Positions 8,651-18,281 are shown, counted from the stretch's first letter. The stretch is 64,000 bases of DNA from an uncultured Nonlabens sp. (GCF_947495285.1 NZ_CANLXZ010000008.1:58960-122959), one strand, 5' to 3'. The notes: generated by a model from the letters alone, not told the origin. Translations and numbers: made by a program.

Positions 8651-9328
8651 CTAATTAAAACGTTTGTTAAGCATGCTTATATTACCTGATACGGTTTCTA
8701 TCCTAGCAAAATACTTTAATTTTAATGGTTTTTTAAATTCTTTTACCTTTCCCGATCGTGATGCACTAGTAATATTATAGTTTTTTAGGTTTGCATATAT
8801 GCTGGCATAAACAGATATAAAACGTAAGTCACCCTGTAGTAGTTCTATTTTACAACTTCCAGACAGTTGATTTATGTATACGCTATTATAGGTTCCACTT
8901 ATTTTTAAGTCGGCACTTTGTAGATTAATAACTAATTTTTTATTCTTAGGCAGTACGATTGTAGCCTCGCTGTCTATAACTTTGTGTACGCCTAGCTTGT
9001 CTCCAGGAAAAGAGAACGTGGGGAGAATAGGGTCTTTAATTATTAATGAATCATTTCTAATTATGCTAGATAAGACCACCGCATCTTTATATTCTCCATT
9101 TAGGGACGTCATTAATGTTACATCTTGTGAATTACCGGTTTTAATCTCTAGCTGCACATGTTGTTGTAGATGTATATCTATGGTGTTAAATGTAGCCAGA
9201 TTATGACTGGTCGCATTTCTAGTAGTAGAAGTTGTTTGAGCATCCGCTTTCGCGAAAGCGAGAACTGCAACAATTATCATAAAACATAAAAACCTTTGTA
9301 AACTAGAACAAGTATAACTGTGATCCAT
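8651..9328 (-). CDS. Secreted GIN-domain (adhesin-head-like) protein
   Basis: 225 residues with an N-terminal signal or anchor segment (FLCFMIIVAVLAFAKADAQ). The rest is repetitive short beta strands (DIHLQQHVQLEIKTG, LKISGTYNSVYINQLSG, IETVSGNISML) typical of the DUF2807/DUF4097 putative auto-transporter adhesin head family. Function is unknown; a periplasmic or surface beta-solenoid is likely. The signal region contains a perfect copy of the window's palindrome read as AFAKA, so a mobile or spreading sequence appears to have been accommodated inside the signal peptide. It lies 27 nt upstream of lspA on the same strand. Confidence 0.7.
   Translation of the reverse strand: MDHSYTCSSLQRFLCFMIIVAVLAFAKADAQTTSTTRNATSHNLATFNTIDIHLQQHVQLEIKTGNSQDVTLMTSLNGEYKDAVVLSSIIRNDSLIIKDPILPTFSFPGDKLGVHKVIDSEATIVLPKNKKLVINLQSADLKISGTYNSVYINQLSGSCKIELLQGDLRFISVYASIYANLKNYNITSASRSGKVKEFKKPLKLKYFARIETVSGNISMLNKRFN
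9245..9260. repeat. Dispersed palindrome, copy 3 (perfect, coding)
   Basis: CGCTTTCGCGAAAGCG inside the signal-peptide region of the GIN-domain gene, translated in the Ala-Phe-Ala-Lys-Ala frame. Confidence 0.95.
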
Positions 9329-9376
9329 ATTTACAAAGGTTTAAAATAAATACTAGCATTGCGCCAGATGATGTAA

Positions 9377-9763
9377 TTATTGCATGTTTTTAGCTTCGAT
9401 ACTTAACGTGGCGTGCGGTACTAACTCTAGACGTTTCTTATTGATTAGTTTTCCAGTTACCCTGCACACACCATAAGATTTATTCTCGATGCGTATTAAT
9501 CCGTTTTTTAAATCGCGTATAAATTTTTCCTGACGTATAGCTAGTTGTGAGCTTGTTTCCTTACTCATTACTGCGCTTCCCTCATCAAATGCTTTAAACT
9601 GTGGTGCAGTGTCATCAGTTCCATTACTAGCACCATTCATATATGCACTTTTAATCAGTTCATACTGCTCTTGTGCTTCTTTAATTTTTGCATTAAGTAA
9701 GTCTTTAAAGTAAGCTAGGTCAGCATCGCTATATCTTAATTTTTCATCTGCATTTGTTCCCAT
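9377..9763 (-). CDS. DksA/TraR-like protein lacking zinc ligands
   Basis: 128 residues with a coiled-coil N-terminal half and a C-terminal segment that aligns by eye with the DksA/TraR zinc finger (SYGVCRVTGKLINKKRLELV then PHATLSIEAK). Of the four Cys positions only Cys100 is kept; the others are Thr103, Ser121 and Ala124, so zinc binding of the usual type is not possible. It sits 3 nt downstream of ileS on the same strand, an arrangement I associate with Bacteroidota. A role as an RNA polymerase secondary-channel protein like DksA is a reasonable inference, not shown. Confidence 0.82.
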   Translation of the reverse strand: MGTNADEKLRYSDADLAYFKDLLNAKIKEAQEQYELIKSAYMNGASNGTDDTAPQFKAFDEGSAVMSKETSSQLAIRQEKFIRDLKNGLIRIENKSYGVCRVTGKLINKKRLELVPHATLSIEAKNMQ

Positions 9764-9766
9764 ATT

Positions 9767-12700
9767 CTATAATTTTATAACCTGTATTGAGGTCACAATG
9801 TCGTCAAATTCAACAAGCGTACCATTATCTACAGATTGTATTAACGTTAAATCATCTGCAAGGGTTTCATCTTTAATATACTGCTCGTTAGACGCAACCG
9901 CTCCATCAATTTCACTCTGTGATTGAATAGCTATTTTAATACGATCTGTTACCTCTAGTCCAGAGTCTTTTCTTATGTTTTGAATGCGATTCACAAGTTC
10001 TCGTGAAATCCCTTCCTTTTTAAGCTCGGGCGATATGGTTACATCTAGTGCAACCGTGATTCCAGATTGATTTGCTACTAGCCATCCTTCTATATCTGAA
10101 GATGTAATCTCTACGTCTTCAAGGGTCAATATAATTGCATTTCCATTTACTTCTACCTTTTTCTGACCAGTTTTTTCTAACAAAGCGATATCTTCTTGTT
10201 GAAAACTTTTTATCTTACCAGCTATTTGTCCCATCGCTTTACCAAAACGTGGCCCTAAAGCCTTAAAATTAGGCTTAATTTCTTTTACTAGAATACCGCT
10301 AGCGTCGTCTATTAATTCTACCTCTTTTACGTTTACCTCGCTCTTTACAAGATCTGCAATTGCCTCTATTTGCGCTTTATCTTTTGCATCTAGAACCGGT
10401 ATCATAATGCGCTGTAAAGGCTGGCGTACTTTGATGCTTTCCTTTTTACGCAATGATAAAGTAAGACTAGATATCACTTGTGCTTTGTGCATTTTTTCTT
10501 CTAGAACTGCATCTATTAGTGACTCATCTGCTTTAGGGAATAATGCAAGGTGTACACTCTCACTAGCATCACTTTCACAAACACTAGTTAAATCGCGGTA
10601 TAGTTGATCCATAAAGAATGGAGCAATAGGTGCGCCTAATTGTGCAACCGTTTTAAGGCAAGTATAAAGTGTCTGGTAAGCAGCAATTTTATCTTGTTCA
10701 TAAGTTCCTTTCCAGAAACGTCTTCTACATAAACGTACGTACCAGTTACTTAAGTTCTCAGTCACAAAAGTGGTGATAGCTCTTGCAGCCTTTGTAGGTT
10801 CATAATCTTCATAGAAAGCAGTAGTTTCTTTTATCAAAGTATTTAACTCAGATAAAACCCAGCGGTCTATTTCTGGACGTTCTTCTAGTGGAATGTTAGC
10901 TTCACTATAAGTAAATCCATCCACGTTTGCATACAGACTGAAGAAAGAATACGTGTTATAAAGTGTACCGAAAAACTTGCGTTGCACCTCTGTGATACCG
11001 TCTAGGTCAAATTTAAGGTTGTCCCATGGGTTAGCATTACTTACCATATACCAGCGAGTAGCATCTGCTCCATATTTACCTAAAGTTTCAAAAGGATCTG
11101 CTGCGTTACCTAGACGTTTAGACATTTTCTGTCCGTTTTTATCTAGTACGAGCCCATTAGAAACTACATTTTTATAAGCCACATCATCGCTTATCATGGT
11201 AGCGATAGCGTGTAGTGTGTAGAACCATCCACGAGTTTGATCTACACCTTCGGCAATGAAATCTGCTTTTCTCAGTTGATTTTCTACTTGTTCTTTATTT
11301 TCAAAAGGATAGTGCCATTGAGAATAAGGCATAGAACCAGAGTCGAACCATACATCAATAAGGTCTGTCTCACGTGTTAGTTTCTCTCCATTTTTACCTA
11401 CCAGATAAATGTCGTCTACCACGTTTTTATGAAGATCTACAAGATTGTAATTCTCTTCACTCATATCGCCAGTTTTAAAACCGGCAAAAGGATTAGAAGT
11501 CATGAATCCAGCTGCTATTGATTTCTCTATCTCTGCGGTAAGTTCTTCTATAGAACCTATAATCATTTCTTCAGTTCCAGTCTCATTTCTCCATATAGGT
11601 AGCGGGATTCCCCAGAAACGAGAACGAGATAAATTCCAGTCGTTTGCATTTGCTAGCCAGTTACCAAATCTTCCTTCTCCGGTAGATTTAGGTTTCCAGT
11701 TGATAGATTTATTCAGCTCGTGCATACGGTCTTTAAATTCCGTCACTTTAATGAACCAACTGTCTAGCGGATAGTATAAAACAGGCTTATCAGTTCTCCA
11801 GCAATGTGGGTAACTGTGGACATATTTTTCTACTTTAAAAGCACGATTCTGTTCTTTTAAAGCAATTGCGATATCTACATCTACAGAGCGTTCTGGCGCT
11901 TCTCCATCTGCAAAATATTCGTTCTTTACATACTTACCACCTACCTCAGGTAATTCATCTCTAAATTTTCCTTGAAGAGTTACCAGCGGTACTGGATTTT
12001 GATTTTCATCTAGAACCAGCATCGGTGGGATAGGTGGATTTGCCTGTTTAGAAACCAGTGCATCGTCTGCACCAAATGTAGGTGCTGTGTGTACGATTCC
12101 TGTACCGTCCTCAGTAGTTACAAAGTCTCCTGCGATCACTCTGTAAGCATCTTGCGCGTTTTCATACGGTTGTGCATAAGGCAACAACTGCTCGTATCTT
12201 AAATTTACCAGATCAGTTCCTTTACAAGAACCTAATAACTGATAAGGGATTTTTTTATCTCCTAATTTGTATTCTAGTTTCGCTTTCGCGAAAGCGTTAC
12301 CTTCTAAAAGCTCATACTTTTTACCAAACTGGTAGCTCACTAATTTCTCAGCAAGAATCACCTGCATAGATTCTCCAGTATATTGGTTAAAAGTCTCAGC
12401 TAGTACATAATCGATTTTAGGACCTACAGTAAGTGCAGTGTTAGATGGTAGTGTCCATGGCGTAGTAGTCCAAGCTAGGAAAAACACATCTCCATTGTTT
12501 TCAAATGGTAATTTTGATGGATCCTCAACTTTAAACTGTGCTGTTACTGTGGTGTCTGTAACATCTTGATACGTTCCAGGCTGGTTCAACTCGTGCGAGC
12601 TTAATCCTGTACCTGCAGCTGGAGAATAGGGCTGTATTGTATATCCTTTATAAAGTAAATCTTTAGAATAGATTTCTTTTAATAGCCACCATACAGACTC

Positions 12701-13174
12701 CATGTATTTAGATTTATAAGTAATATATGGATCTTCCATATCTACCCAATAGCCCATGTCATCAGTAAGCTTGCTCCAGATGTCGGTGTATTTTAATACC
12801 GCATCTTTACATGCCTGGTTATACTCTTCTACAGATATTTTAGTACCTATGTCTTCCTTAGTAATTGCTAGTGCTTTTTCTACACCTAGTTCTACAGGTA
12901 GGCCGTGAGTATCCCATCCAGCTTTACGGTTAACTTGGTATCCTTGTTGGGTTTTAAAACGACAGAATAAATCCTTGATTGTACGTCCCATAACGTGGTG
13001 AATACCAGGTAAACCATTTGCAGACGGTGGTCCTTCAAAGAAAATAAAAGGTTCATTTCCTTCACGAGTCGTCATGGACTTGTTAAAAATGTCGTTTTCC
13101 TTCCAGAAGTTTTTGATGCGTTCATCTACTTCAGGTAGGTTCAATCCTTTGTATTCGTTGAATTTCTTACTCAT
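9767..13174 (-). CDS. ileS: Isoleucyl-tRNA synthetase
   Basis: 1135 residues, class I aminoacyl-tRNA synthetase charging tRNA-Ile with isoleucine. The HIGH-equivalent is PGIHH (residues 56-60, after EGPPSANGL). The KMSKR motif appears as GQKMSKRLGNA near residue 685, and the editing domain with TTTPWTLPSNTAL lies between them. The C-terminal anticodon-binding region follows. A perfect copy of the window's palindrome is embedded in frame as AFAKA (12281-12296) in the editing-domain region. A TACTTTTG promoter box lies 23 nt upstream of the ATG. It is probably co-transcribed with the DksA-like gene. Confidence 0.98.
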   Translation of the reverse strand: MSKKFNEYKGLNLPEVDERIKNFWKENDIFNKSMTTREGNEPFIFFEGPPSANGLPGIHHVMGRTIKDLFCRFKTQQGYQVNRKAGWDTHGLPVELGVEKALAITKEDIGTKISVEEYNQACKDAVLKYTDIWSKLTDDMGYWVDMEDPYITYKSKYMESVWWLLKEIYSKDLLYKGYTIQPYSPAAGTGLSSHELNQPGTYQDVTDTTVTAQFKVEDPSKLPFENNGDVFFLAWTTTPWTLPSNTALTVGPKIDYVLAETFNQYTGESMQVILAEKLVSYQFGKKYELLEGNAFAKAKLEYKLGDKKIPYQLLGSCKGTDLVNLRYEQLLPYAQPYENAQDAYRVIAGDFVTTEDGTGIVHTAPTFGADDALVSKQANPPIPPMLVLDENQNPVPLVTLQGKFRDELPEVGGKYVKNEYFADGEAPERSVDVDIAIALKEQNRAFKVEKYVHSYPHCWRTDKPVLYYPLDSWFIKVTEFKDRMHELNKSINWKPKSTGEGRFGNWLANANDWNLSRSRFWGIPLPIWRNETGTEEMIIGSIEELTAEIEKSIAAGFMTSNPFAGFKTGDMSEENYNLVDLHKNVVDDIYLVGKNGEKLTRETDLIDVWFDSGSMPYSQWHYPFENKEQVENQLRKADFIAEGVDQTRGWFYTLHAIATMISDDVAYKNVVSNGLVLDKNGQKMSKRLGNAADPFETLGKYGADATRWYMVSNANPWDNLKFDLDGITEVQRKFFGTLYNTYSFFSLYANVDGFTYSEANIPLEERPEIDRWVLSELNTLIKETTAFYEDYEPTKAARAITTFVTENLSNWYVRLCRRRFWKGTYEQDKIAAYQTLYTCLKTVAQLGAPIAPFFMDQLYRDLTSVCESDASESVHLALFPKADESLIDAVLEEKMHKAQVISSLTLSLRKKESIKVRQPLQRIMIPVLDAKDKAQIEAIADLVKSEVNVKEVELIDDASGILVKEIKPNFKALGPRFGKAMGQIAGKIKSFQQEDIALLEKTGQKKVEVNGNAIILTLEDVEITSSDIEGWLVANQSGITVALDVTISPELKKEGISRELVNRIQNIRKDSGLEVTDRIKIAIQSQSEIDGAVASNEQYIKDETLADDLTLIQSVDNGTLVEFDDIVTSIQVIKL
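12281..12296. repeat. Dispersed palindrome, copy 4 (perfect, inside ileS)
   Basis: CGCTTTCGCGAAAGCG in ileS, read Ala-Phe-Ala-Lys-Ala within GNAFAKAKLEY. Confidence 0.95.
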
Positions 13175-13196
13175 TACACTGGTGTTTTAAAGCTGG

Positions 13197-13204
13197 CAAA
13201 AGTA
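13197..13204 (-). promoter_or_regulatory. Probable -7 box of ileS
   Basis: Minus strand TACTTTTG fits the Bacteroidota -7 consensus TAnnTTTG and ends 22 nt before the ileS start. No clear -33 TTTG is visible. Confidence 0.5.
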
Positions 13205-13281
13205 CGTAATTTTGCGCATTATTTTCGACGTAGAAAATAGACTTAAAAGTCGTGCTTGATAAAAGTGAAGTAATAATTATC

Positions 13282-14331
13282 TTACTGTATCTTTATTTTG
13301 TCCGTAAGTTTTAATCCAGTTTTAATTTCAGTAAAAATACCGTCAGACATTCCTGTTTCAATTTCAATTTCTTTAATAGATTGTTGCTTATCAACTAATT
13401 CTACATAGCTTTTTCTCCGTCTATAAATGATGTTTTTTTCCTTGATACTCAAGGATTTTTTAACACTTGCGGTTTCAAACTCTGCAAGACCTGTAAACCC
13501 TGGTCTGATACCAGAAATTGAATCTAAAACTATAGCTTTAACATTATAATCCACTAATTCATCTGGTTTGATTACAGGGATAATTTCTTCGATTTGTGCC
13601 TTTATGACACTATTATCTAGCGCTTTTATAACAATCTTGAAATCAGAGCCTACTTCCAGTTTGTTGATATCTAATTCAGAAACTGTAAAATAAAAATAAT
13701 ATGATGAATCGTCAATTATTATTGCAATCGTTGTTCCATCATTGAAGGTATTGCGTTCAGTAACTTGTTTGCCATTTTTAACTAATACTTGTAAAACTCT
13801 GCCTTGAGTTTTTGAAATAATAAAATTAGGAGCGTTTTTTGACTTTTTAACGTATCCGTTTCTGGCAATTTCTAAGTTGTTTATTGCTGTTTGATATTCT
13901 ATCCTAGACATATCTAAAGCTAACTGAGTAATCTCAAACGCTTGCCTTGCGATAACACCTTTGCTAAAAAGCTGCTCGTTCCTGCCATGGTCAATTTTCT
14001 TTTGATTCAAATCTGCACGAGTAATTTGAACAGATCTTTTTGCATCTTGAATAATATTAGGGTTTTGAATAATTTTCACCTTTGCTATTGGAGAACCTAT
14101 CTCAACCTTTTGGTTGTTTTTAACATAAATAGTGTCAACTACTCCTGGAATTTCTGAAGCTATTTTTACAATTTCTGATGGTTTAAAATTACCTATATAA
14201 AAATCAGTTTTTGATATATTTCTTAATTTGGGTTTTTCTGTAGGGATATTTTTACCATTATCATTGGTTATAATAAAAGCAGCTCCTGCAAGTATTAATA
14301 ATACAATTATGAAACCTAGTGTTTTATTCAT
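13282..14331 (-). CDS. Periplasmic adaptor, MacA/HlyD type
   Basis: 349 residues: a short cytoplasmic start, one membrane anchor (about 6-23), a biotinyl/lipoyl-like half (SEIPGVVDTIYVKNNQKVEIG), a helical hairpin (about 100-160), the returning lipoyl half (KTQGRVLQVLVKNGKQV), then beta-barrel and membrane-proximal domains. This is the architecture of membrane-fusion proteins linking an inner membrane transporter to an outer membrane channel. It follows the FtsX/MacB-like permease by 3 nt and is the last gene of the peptide-export locus. No TolC-type outer membrane factor is encoded in the window, so one elsewhere must be used if a continuous channel is formed. Confidence 0.9.
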   Translation of the reverse strand: MNKTLGFIIVLLILAGAAFIITNDNGKNIPTEKPKLRNISKTDFYIGNFKPSEIVKIASEIPGVVDTIYVKNNQKVEIGSPIAKVKIIQNPNIIQDAKRSVQITRADLNQKKIDHGRNEQLFSKGVIARQAFEITQLALDMSRIEYQTAINNLEIARNGYVKKSKNAPNFIISKTQGRVLQVLVKNGKQVTERNTFNDGTTIAIIIDDSSYYFYFTVSELDINKLEVGSDFKIVIKALDNSVIKAQIEEIIPVIKPDELVDYNVKAIVLDSISGIRPGFTGLAEFETASVKKSLSIKEKNIIYRRRKSYVELVDKQQSIKEIEIETGMSDGIFTEIKTGLKLTDKIKIQ

Positions 14332-14334
14332 ATT

Positions 14335-15558
14335 TTAATTATTTAATGCTCTTAATGCTTCAACAGGAAGTACATTAGATGCTTTTCTAGCTGGAATTAT
14401 CCCAGCTATAGATCCTGATATCATTAAAAGTAAAATTCCAAAAATGACTATATAGGGACTGATCGTTAATTCAAGAAATTCATTTGTACTTGTTATACTA
14501 AGATAAGTATTAATAAGAAGCACTACAAAATAGCCGAGAATCATTCCTAATATCCCTGAAAGTAATGTAATTATAAGAGCTTCATAAAGCACCATTTTTT
14601 GTATAGAAATGGGTGTTGCTCCTAATGATTTTCTAATACCAAACTCTCCAGTTCTTTCGGTTACAATTATAGTCATCACATTGTAAATGCTTAACATTCC
14701 ACTTACTAAAAATGAAATTCCTATAAACCATAAAAACAAATTAATCGCCTTAAATACAGTATTGAAGGTTTCTAAAATAGCGGCTGGATGGTCAAGGTAT
14801 AATGCTGTTTTATCGTTAGAATGAATTCCTTTAATTTTTTTAAGGTATGTTTTCAACGTTTTTGTAAAAGATTCCGTATTAGTTTTTTGACTCATAGAAA
14901 GTACAAAATTATCAAAATTTCTATTCTCATTTAATGCAATAGCAACTTCATAAGGCATAAATACATGGAGTCCAGTATTGCTCATAAAATTATCTTCCTC
15001 AAGCACACCGACAACTTTGTACCCTCTATTATCTATAATAAGTATTCTTCCTACTGCATTTGAATTATTAAACATAGATGTTGCAATATTATGTCCCACG
15101 ACTATTACATGTTCATTTACATCTTTATAGTTATAGAATCTCCCATGTTTTAGGTTCAATGTTTTTATTTTAAAATAATCGTGCTCTACTCCATAAAGTG
15201 TAAATCTTTGGGTAGTATTTAAATCAGAAGATAGCTGTTTACCTGATACATTTATAACAGGAGATAAATATTCTATCTCGTTAAAATTGCGCTTTAATTG
15301 AGAGGTAGTAACCTCATTAAAATCCACATAATCGCCCTTAGTTACTCCCAAGCTTGATATAGAAATTTGCCCTGCGTACACATCGATAGAATTTATCGTA
15401 AACTGTGAGAGCGATTTTGTTATTCCATTTTGAAGGCCATTGCCAGTTGCGGTTAAAAGAATTAAGATAAATATACCCCAGGCAACAGTTATTCCTGAGT
15501 TTTTACTTTTATCAAAATTAGAATAAGCCACTTGTATGATTTCTTTAATTTCTATCAT
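14335..15558 (-). CDS. FtsX/MacB-like ABC permease without ATPase domain
   Basis: 407 residues: one N-terminal helix (ILILLTATGNG at about 30-40), a large periplasmic MacB-PCD-like domain (about 50-260), then three helices with the FtsX core (VSGMLSIYNVMTIIVTERTG, EFGIRKSLGATP, IAGIIPARKASNVLPVEALR). It overlaps the upstream transporter gene by 4 nt and is followed directly by the MacA-type adaptor. Such permeases normally pair with a separate LolD/MacB-type ATPase; none is encoded in this locus, so either the ATPase lies elsewhere or the neighbouring transporter supplies energy. An export role with the adaptor is inferred from the MacAB family. Confidence 0.9.
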   Translation of the reverse strand: MIEIKEIIQVAYSNFDKSKNSGITVAWGIFILILLTATGNGLQNGITKSLSQFTINSIDVYAGQISISSLGVTKGDYVDFNEVTTSQLKRNFNEIEYLSPVINVSGKQLSSDLNTTQRFTLYGVEHDYFKIKTLNLKHGRFYNYKDVNEHVIVVGHNIATSMFNNSNAVGRILIIDNRGYKVVGVLEEDNFMSNTGLHVFMPYEVAIALNENRNFDNFVLSMSQKTNTESFTKTLKTYLKKIKGIHSNDKTALYLDHPAAILETFNTVFKAINLFLWFIGISFLVSGMLSIYNVMTIIVTERTGEFGIRKSLGATPISIQKMVLYEALIITLLSGILGMILGYFVVLLINTYLSITSTNEFLELTISPYIVIFGILLLMISGSIAGIIPARKASNVLPVEALRALNN

Positions 15559-17672
15559 ATAGATCTATTCAAAGAAATAATCTTATCTCTTAATTCATAA
15601 ACTGTACTGTTGTTTTTTTCTACAATACGATCATCATGAGTTATAAATAAAATAATCATATTTTTTTTTATGGAGTCCAGTAATTTCAACACTTTCAGTT
15701 GACTTAAACTGTCTAAAGACGAAGTTGCCTCGTCTAAAATTAATAATTTAGGTCTATGTATTAAGGCTCTAGCAATAGCTATAAATTGCTTCTCGCCGCC
15801 AGATGGCGTTACACCTTCTTCTCCTAGAATAGTGTTATAATCATCTTTAAATTTATTGAAAAATGAAGCCAAACCTAATTCGTTCTCGCAATAATCTATA
15901 ACTATTTCTATATCTAGACCTAGCGTTAGATTGTAATATAAACTTTCATTATATATTTTAATGTCTTGCGGCACATAAGATACATAACTTAACCACTTCT
16001 TATTATCTATGTTTTTAAGGTTAACGTCATTATTAATCATAATAGTGCCCTCAACAGGGTTATAAAATTTGAGTAATAATTGTGCCAGTGTACTTTTACC
16101 GCTACCACTAGAACCCATTAAATAATGTATTTGCCCTTTTTTAAATGATAAATCACTTTTCTCTATAATTAATGATTGCCCAGGATATGCAAAGACTACG
16201 TTATTAATAGAAATAGAGTATATCTGATCTATTGAAGTGTTTTGATCCGTTTGAATTTCGGTTTCTAAGGTCGTTCCTCTTTGTACAAAATCAAACATGC
16301 GCTGTAAAGCTATTTTACTTTCTAGGATTTCAAAGTTAAGCTGTACTATACCTTCAACGCCACCTACTACCATCGTAACTAATGAGATAATAGCAATTAG
16401 ATCACCTGTTTCTATAGCGCGATCATAGACTTGCAATACTGCATAAGCAATAGCTACTCCAGTAATAATAGTGCCTGAAATAGTCACTAAAAGCGCCTGT
16501 GAAATATCTTTATGTACTAGTTCCAGAATGGATTTTTGAAAGGCTTTATAATAGTCAACCGTTTTACTAAAGAAAATAGGCTCTTTATTATATACTTTAA
16601 TGGTATTTATACCGCTTATAGTATCTATATAATTAGACTCTACAACAGCATATTTAGAAAACATACGTTGCTGCAATCTTTTAACAGTAGGAATATACAA
16701 CCATACAGATAATAGCAATACTGGAAACGATGCTGTTACTAACCAGCCTACTGCTGTAGAATAAGAAAACAAAAATATAAGTGCTACGACTAAGGTGAAA
16801 AACTCAATAAAGGAGTCTGCAATAATGGTTTTTACATTGCGTTGTATGCGCTGTGTATCGTTCATTCTGGCAATCATATCGCCTTTCTTTTTACTATCAA
16901 AAAAAAGTTTAGGCATGCGCAATAATCGTTTAAAAAAGAAGTCAAAAACCCTAATATTAAAACGATATGCTTGATTTAATAACACCTTAGAACGCACAAA
17001 ACTCAAAATGAGAATAGTAATTAAAAGCAAAAACCATATCGTTAACGTCTTAAACAACAACCCTATATCACGTGATGGTAAAACTACATCTATAAGTTTT
17101 TCTGTAAAAACCAAGGTGCTCATGCTTAGTAAAGAGATCATAACTCCTATAAAAACCGCTGCAATATAAAAGCTTTGATCTTGTTTAATCATACTCATTA
17201 CCCAAAAAAAGTGCTCGTATTTAGATACAGACTTGGTAACCAGTCGCTCTGTTTTATTAAAAACAAGAATATTACCACTTTTCCAGAGTTTTTCTAACTG
17301 GTTTGTACTGTAGTAAGCCATTCCATAACCAGGATCTGCTATTATGAAACCTTTCTTTTTATTATAGCCAAAACACAACACGTAGTGCAACATTCCATCA
17401 TTTTCTATATGTAATATATATGGAGTCTCTAGCTTTATAATATCTTCTATAGAAGCATTATAGGCAATAGCTTCTATACCTAGCTTTTCACTAGCCTGGA
17501 TTAATCCTAGGAAAGAAGTGCCTTTTTCATTTGTACCACTTAATTCTTTGAGATACTCTAGATTTTCATCACTACTATAATACCGCAGTACCATTTTAAG
17601 ACATGCACAACCGCAATCCTTTTGATCCTGTTGTAAAACAAGGTGTTTTTTATAGCTATAAGTTTTAAACAT
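15555..17672 (-). CDS. Peptidase C39-containing ABC transporter (leader-cleaving exporter)
   Basis: 705 residues in the three-part order of bacteriocin/RiPP leader-cleaving exporters. The N-terminal C39 protease (about 1-130) has QQDQKDCGCACLKM with catalytic Cys20, His96 in GMLHYVLCFGY and Asp113 in IADPG, so the triad is intact. Next come a six-helix transmembrane domain (about 160-440) and an ATPase domain with Walker A GSSGSGKST near 520, signature PSGGEKQ (variant of LSGGQ) and LLILDEATSSLD. C39 domains cleave after Gly-Gly leaders, and three genes with such leaders lie upstream on the same strand. It overlaps the permease gene by 4 nt. Confidence in the family is very high; the cargo assignment is inference from context. 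Confidence 0.96.
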   Translation of the reverse strand: MFKTYSYKKHLVLQQDQKDCGCACLKMVLRYYSSDENLEYLKELSGTNEKGTSFLGLIQASEKLGIEAIAYNASIEDIIKLETPYILHIENDGMLHYVLCFGYNKKKGFIIADPGYGMAYYSTNQLEKLWKSGNILVFNKTERLVTKSVSKYEHFFWVMSMIKQDQSFYIAAVFIGVMISLLSMSTLVFTEKLIDVVLPSRDIGLLFKTLTIWFLLLITILILSFVRSKVLLNQAYRFNIRVFDFFFKRLLRMPKLFFDSKKKGDMIARMNDTQRIQRNVKTIIADSFIEFFTLVVALIFLFSYSTAVGWLVTASFPVLLLSVWLYIPTVKRLQQRMFSKYAVVESNYIDTISGINTIKVYNKEPIFFSKTVDYYKAFQKSILELVHKDISQALLVTISGTIITGVAIAYAVLQVYDRAIETGDLIAIISLVTMVVGGVEGIVQLNFEILESKIALQRMFDFVQRGTTLETEIQTDQNTSIDQIYSISINNVVFAYPGQSLIIEKSDLSFKKGQIHYLMGSSGSGKSTLAQLLLKFYNPVEGTIMINNDVNLKNIDNKKWLSYVSYVPQDIKIYNESLYYNLTLGLDIEIVIDYCENELGLASFFNKFKDDYNTILGEEGVTPSGGEKQFIAIARALIHRPKLLILDEATSSLDSLSQLKVLKLLDSIKKNMIILFITHDDRIVEKNNSTVYELRDKIISLNRSI

Positions 17673-17696
17673 TTTTATTTTGAAAGTAGTTTATTT

Positions 17697-17712
17697 CGCT
17701 TTCGCGAAAGCG
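17697..17712. repeat. Dispersed palindrome, copy 5 (perfect)
   Basis: CGCTTTCGCGAAAGCG in the 56-nt gap between the thioredoxin-fold gene and the C39 transporter gene. As a transcript hairpin it would lie just upstream of the transporter's start codon. Confidence 0.95.
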
Positions 17713-17728
17713 ATAATACAACCAACTC

Positions 17729-18280
17729 TTACTCCATTTGAGCACCTTTAATATATTTAATAAGTAGAGGTGCAGGCAACTGGTCGTTAATCGTTTTTAC
17801 TAATTCTTGCTTTTTATCGTAAATGAAATAGGTAGGTGTGCCAGCTTCTTTAAAAAGTGTAAAAAACTGATCTGAATCGCATTGTAGAAACGATACATTA
17901 GAAACCTTATCCAGCTCATGTCGCTCTTTATAATCTATCATATTATCCCATGAGGCAGGACTTGTAAATATGACTTGTGAAGATGCATGAAGCTTTGCAA
18001 ATGTTTTAAAAAAGGCACCAGACTTCTCACAAAGACCACAGTCTGGATCAAAGTAAACAAGAATTAAATTACGCTGCTTATCAAGATCATATTTAGAAAA
18101 AGGAGTACCATCTTGTTGTAAAAATTCAAACAAGGGTATTTGATTGTTTAATGACGTAATATCGCTTTCTTCTTTGACTATTTCATGATTCTCTTTAACA
18201 TCTTGTGCTTTTAAAGTTACAATCATTATTACCGATAGAAGTAGTGACGCAATGATTACTACATAGATTTTGCGCATCAT
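17729..18280 (-). CDS. Secreted thioredoxin-fold protein (TlpA/redoxin-like)
   Basis: About 183 residues from the chosen ATG at 18280 (MMRKIYVVIIASLLL); an upstream in-frame ATG at 18334 would overlap the previous gene by 53 nt and lacks a signal-like start. After the signal/anchor segment comes a redoxin fold: PLFEFLQQDGTPFSKYDL, then LVYFDPDCGLCEKSGAFF with a CGLC redox motif, and the cis-Pro loop as GTPTYFIYD. Located outside the cytoplasm, it could oxidise or isomerise disulfides. This fits the conserved Cys pair of the adjacent leader peptides, though a housekeeping redox role is equally possible. Confidence 0.82.
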   Translation of the reverse strand: MMRKIYVVIIASLLLSVIMIVTLKAQDVKENHEIVKEESDITSLNNQIPLFEFLQQDGTPFSKYDLDKQRNLILVYFDPDCGLCEKSGAFFKTFAKLHASSQVIFTSPASWDNMIDYKERHELDKVSNVSFLQCDSDQFFTLFKEAGTPTYFIYDKKQELVKTINDQLPAPLLIKYIKGAQME

Positions 18281-18281
18281 T

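Noticed and set aside
13282..15558. MacAB drug-efflux pump as the main role of the adaptor/permease pair
   Set aside because: The permease lacks the MacB ATPase domain and both genes are coupled to the C39 transporter, so peptide export fits better, though efflux is not excluded.
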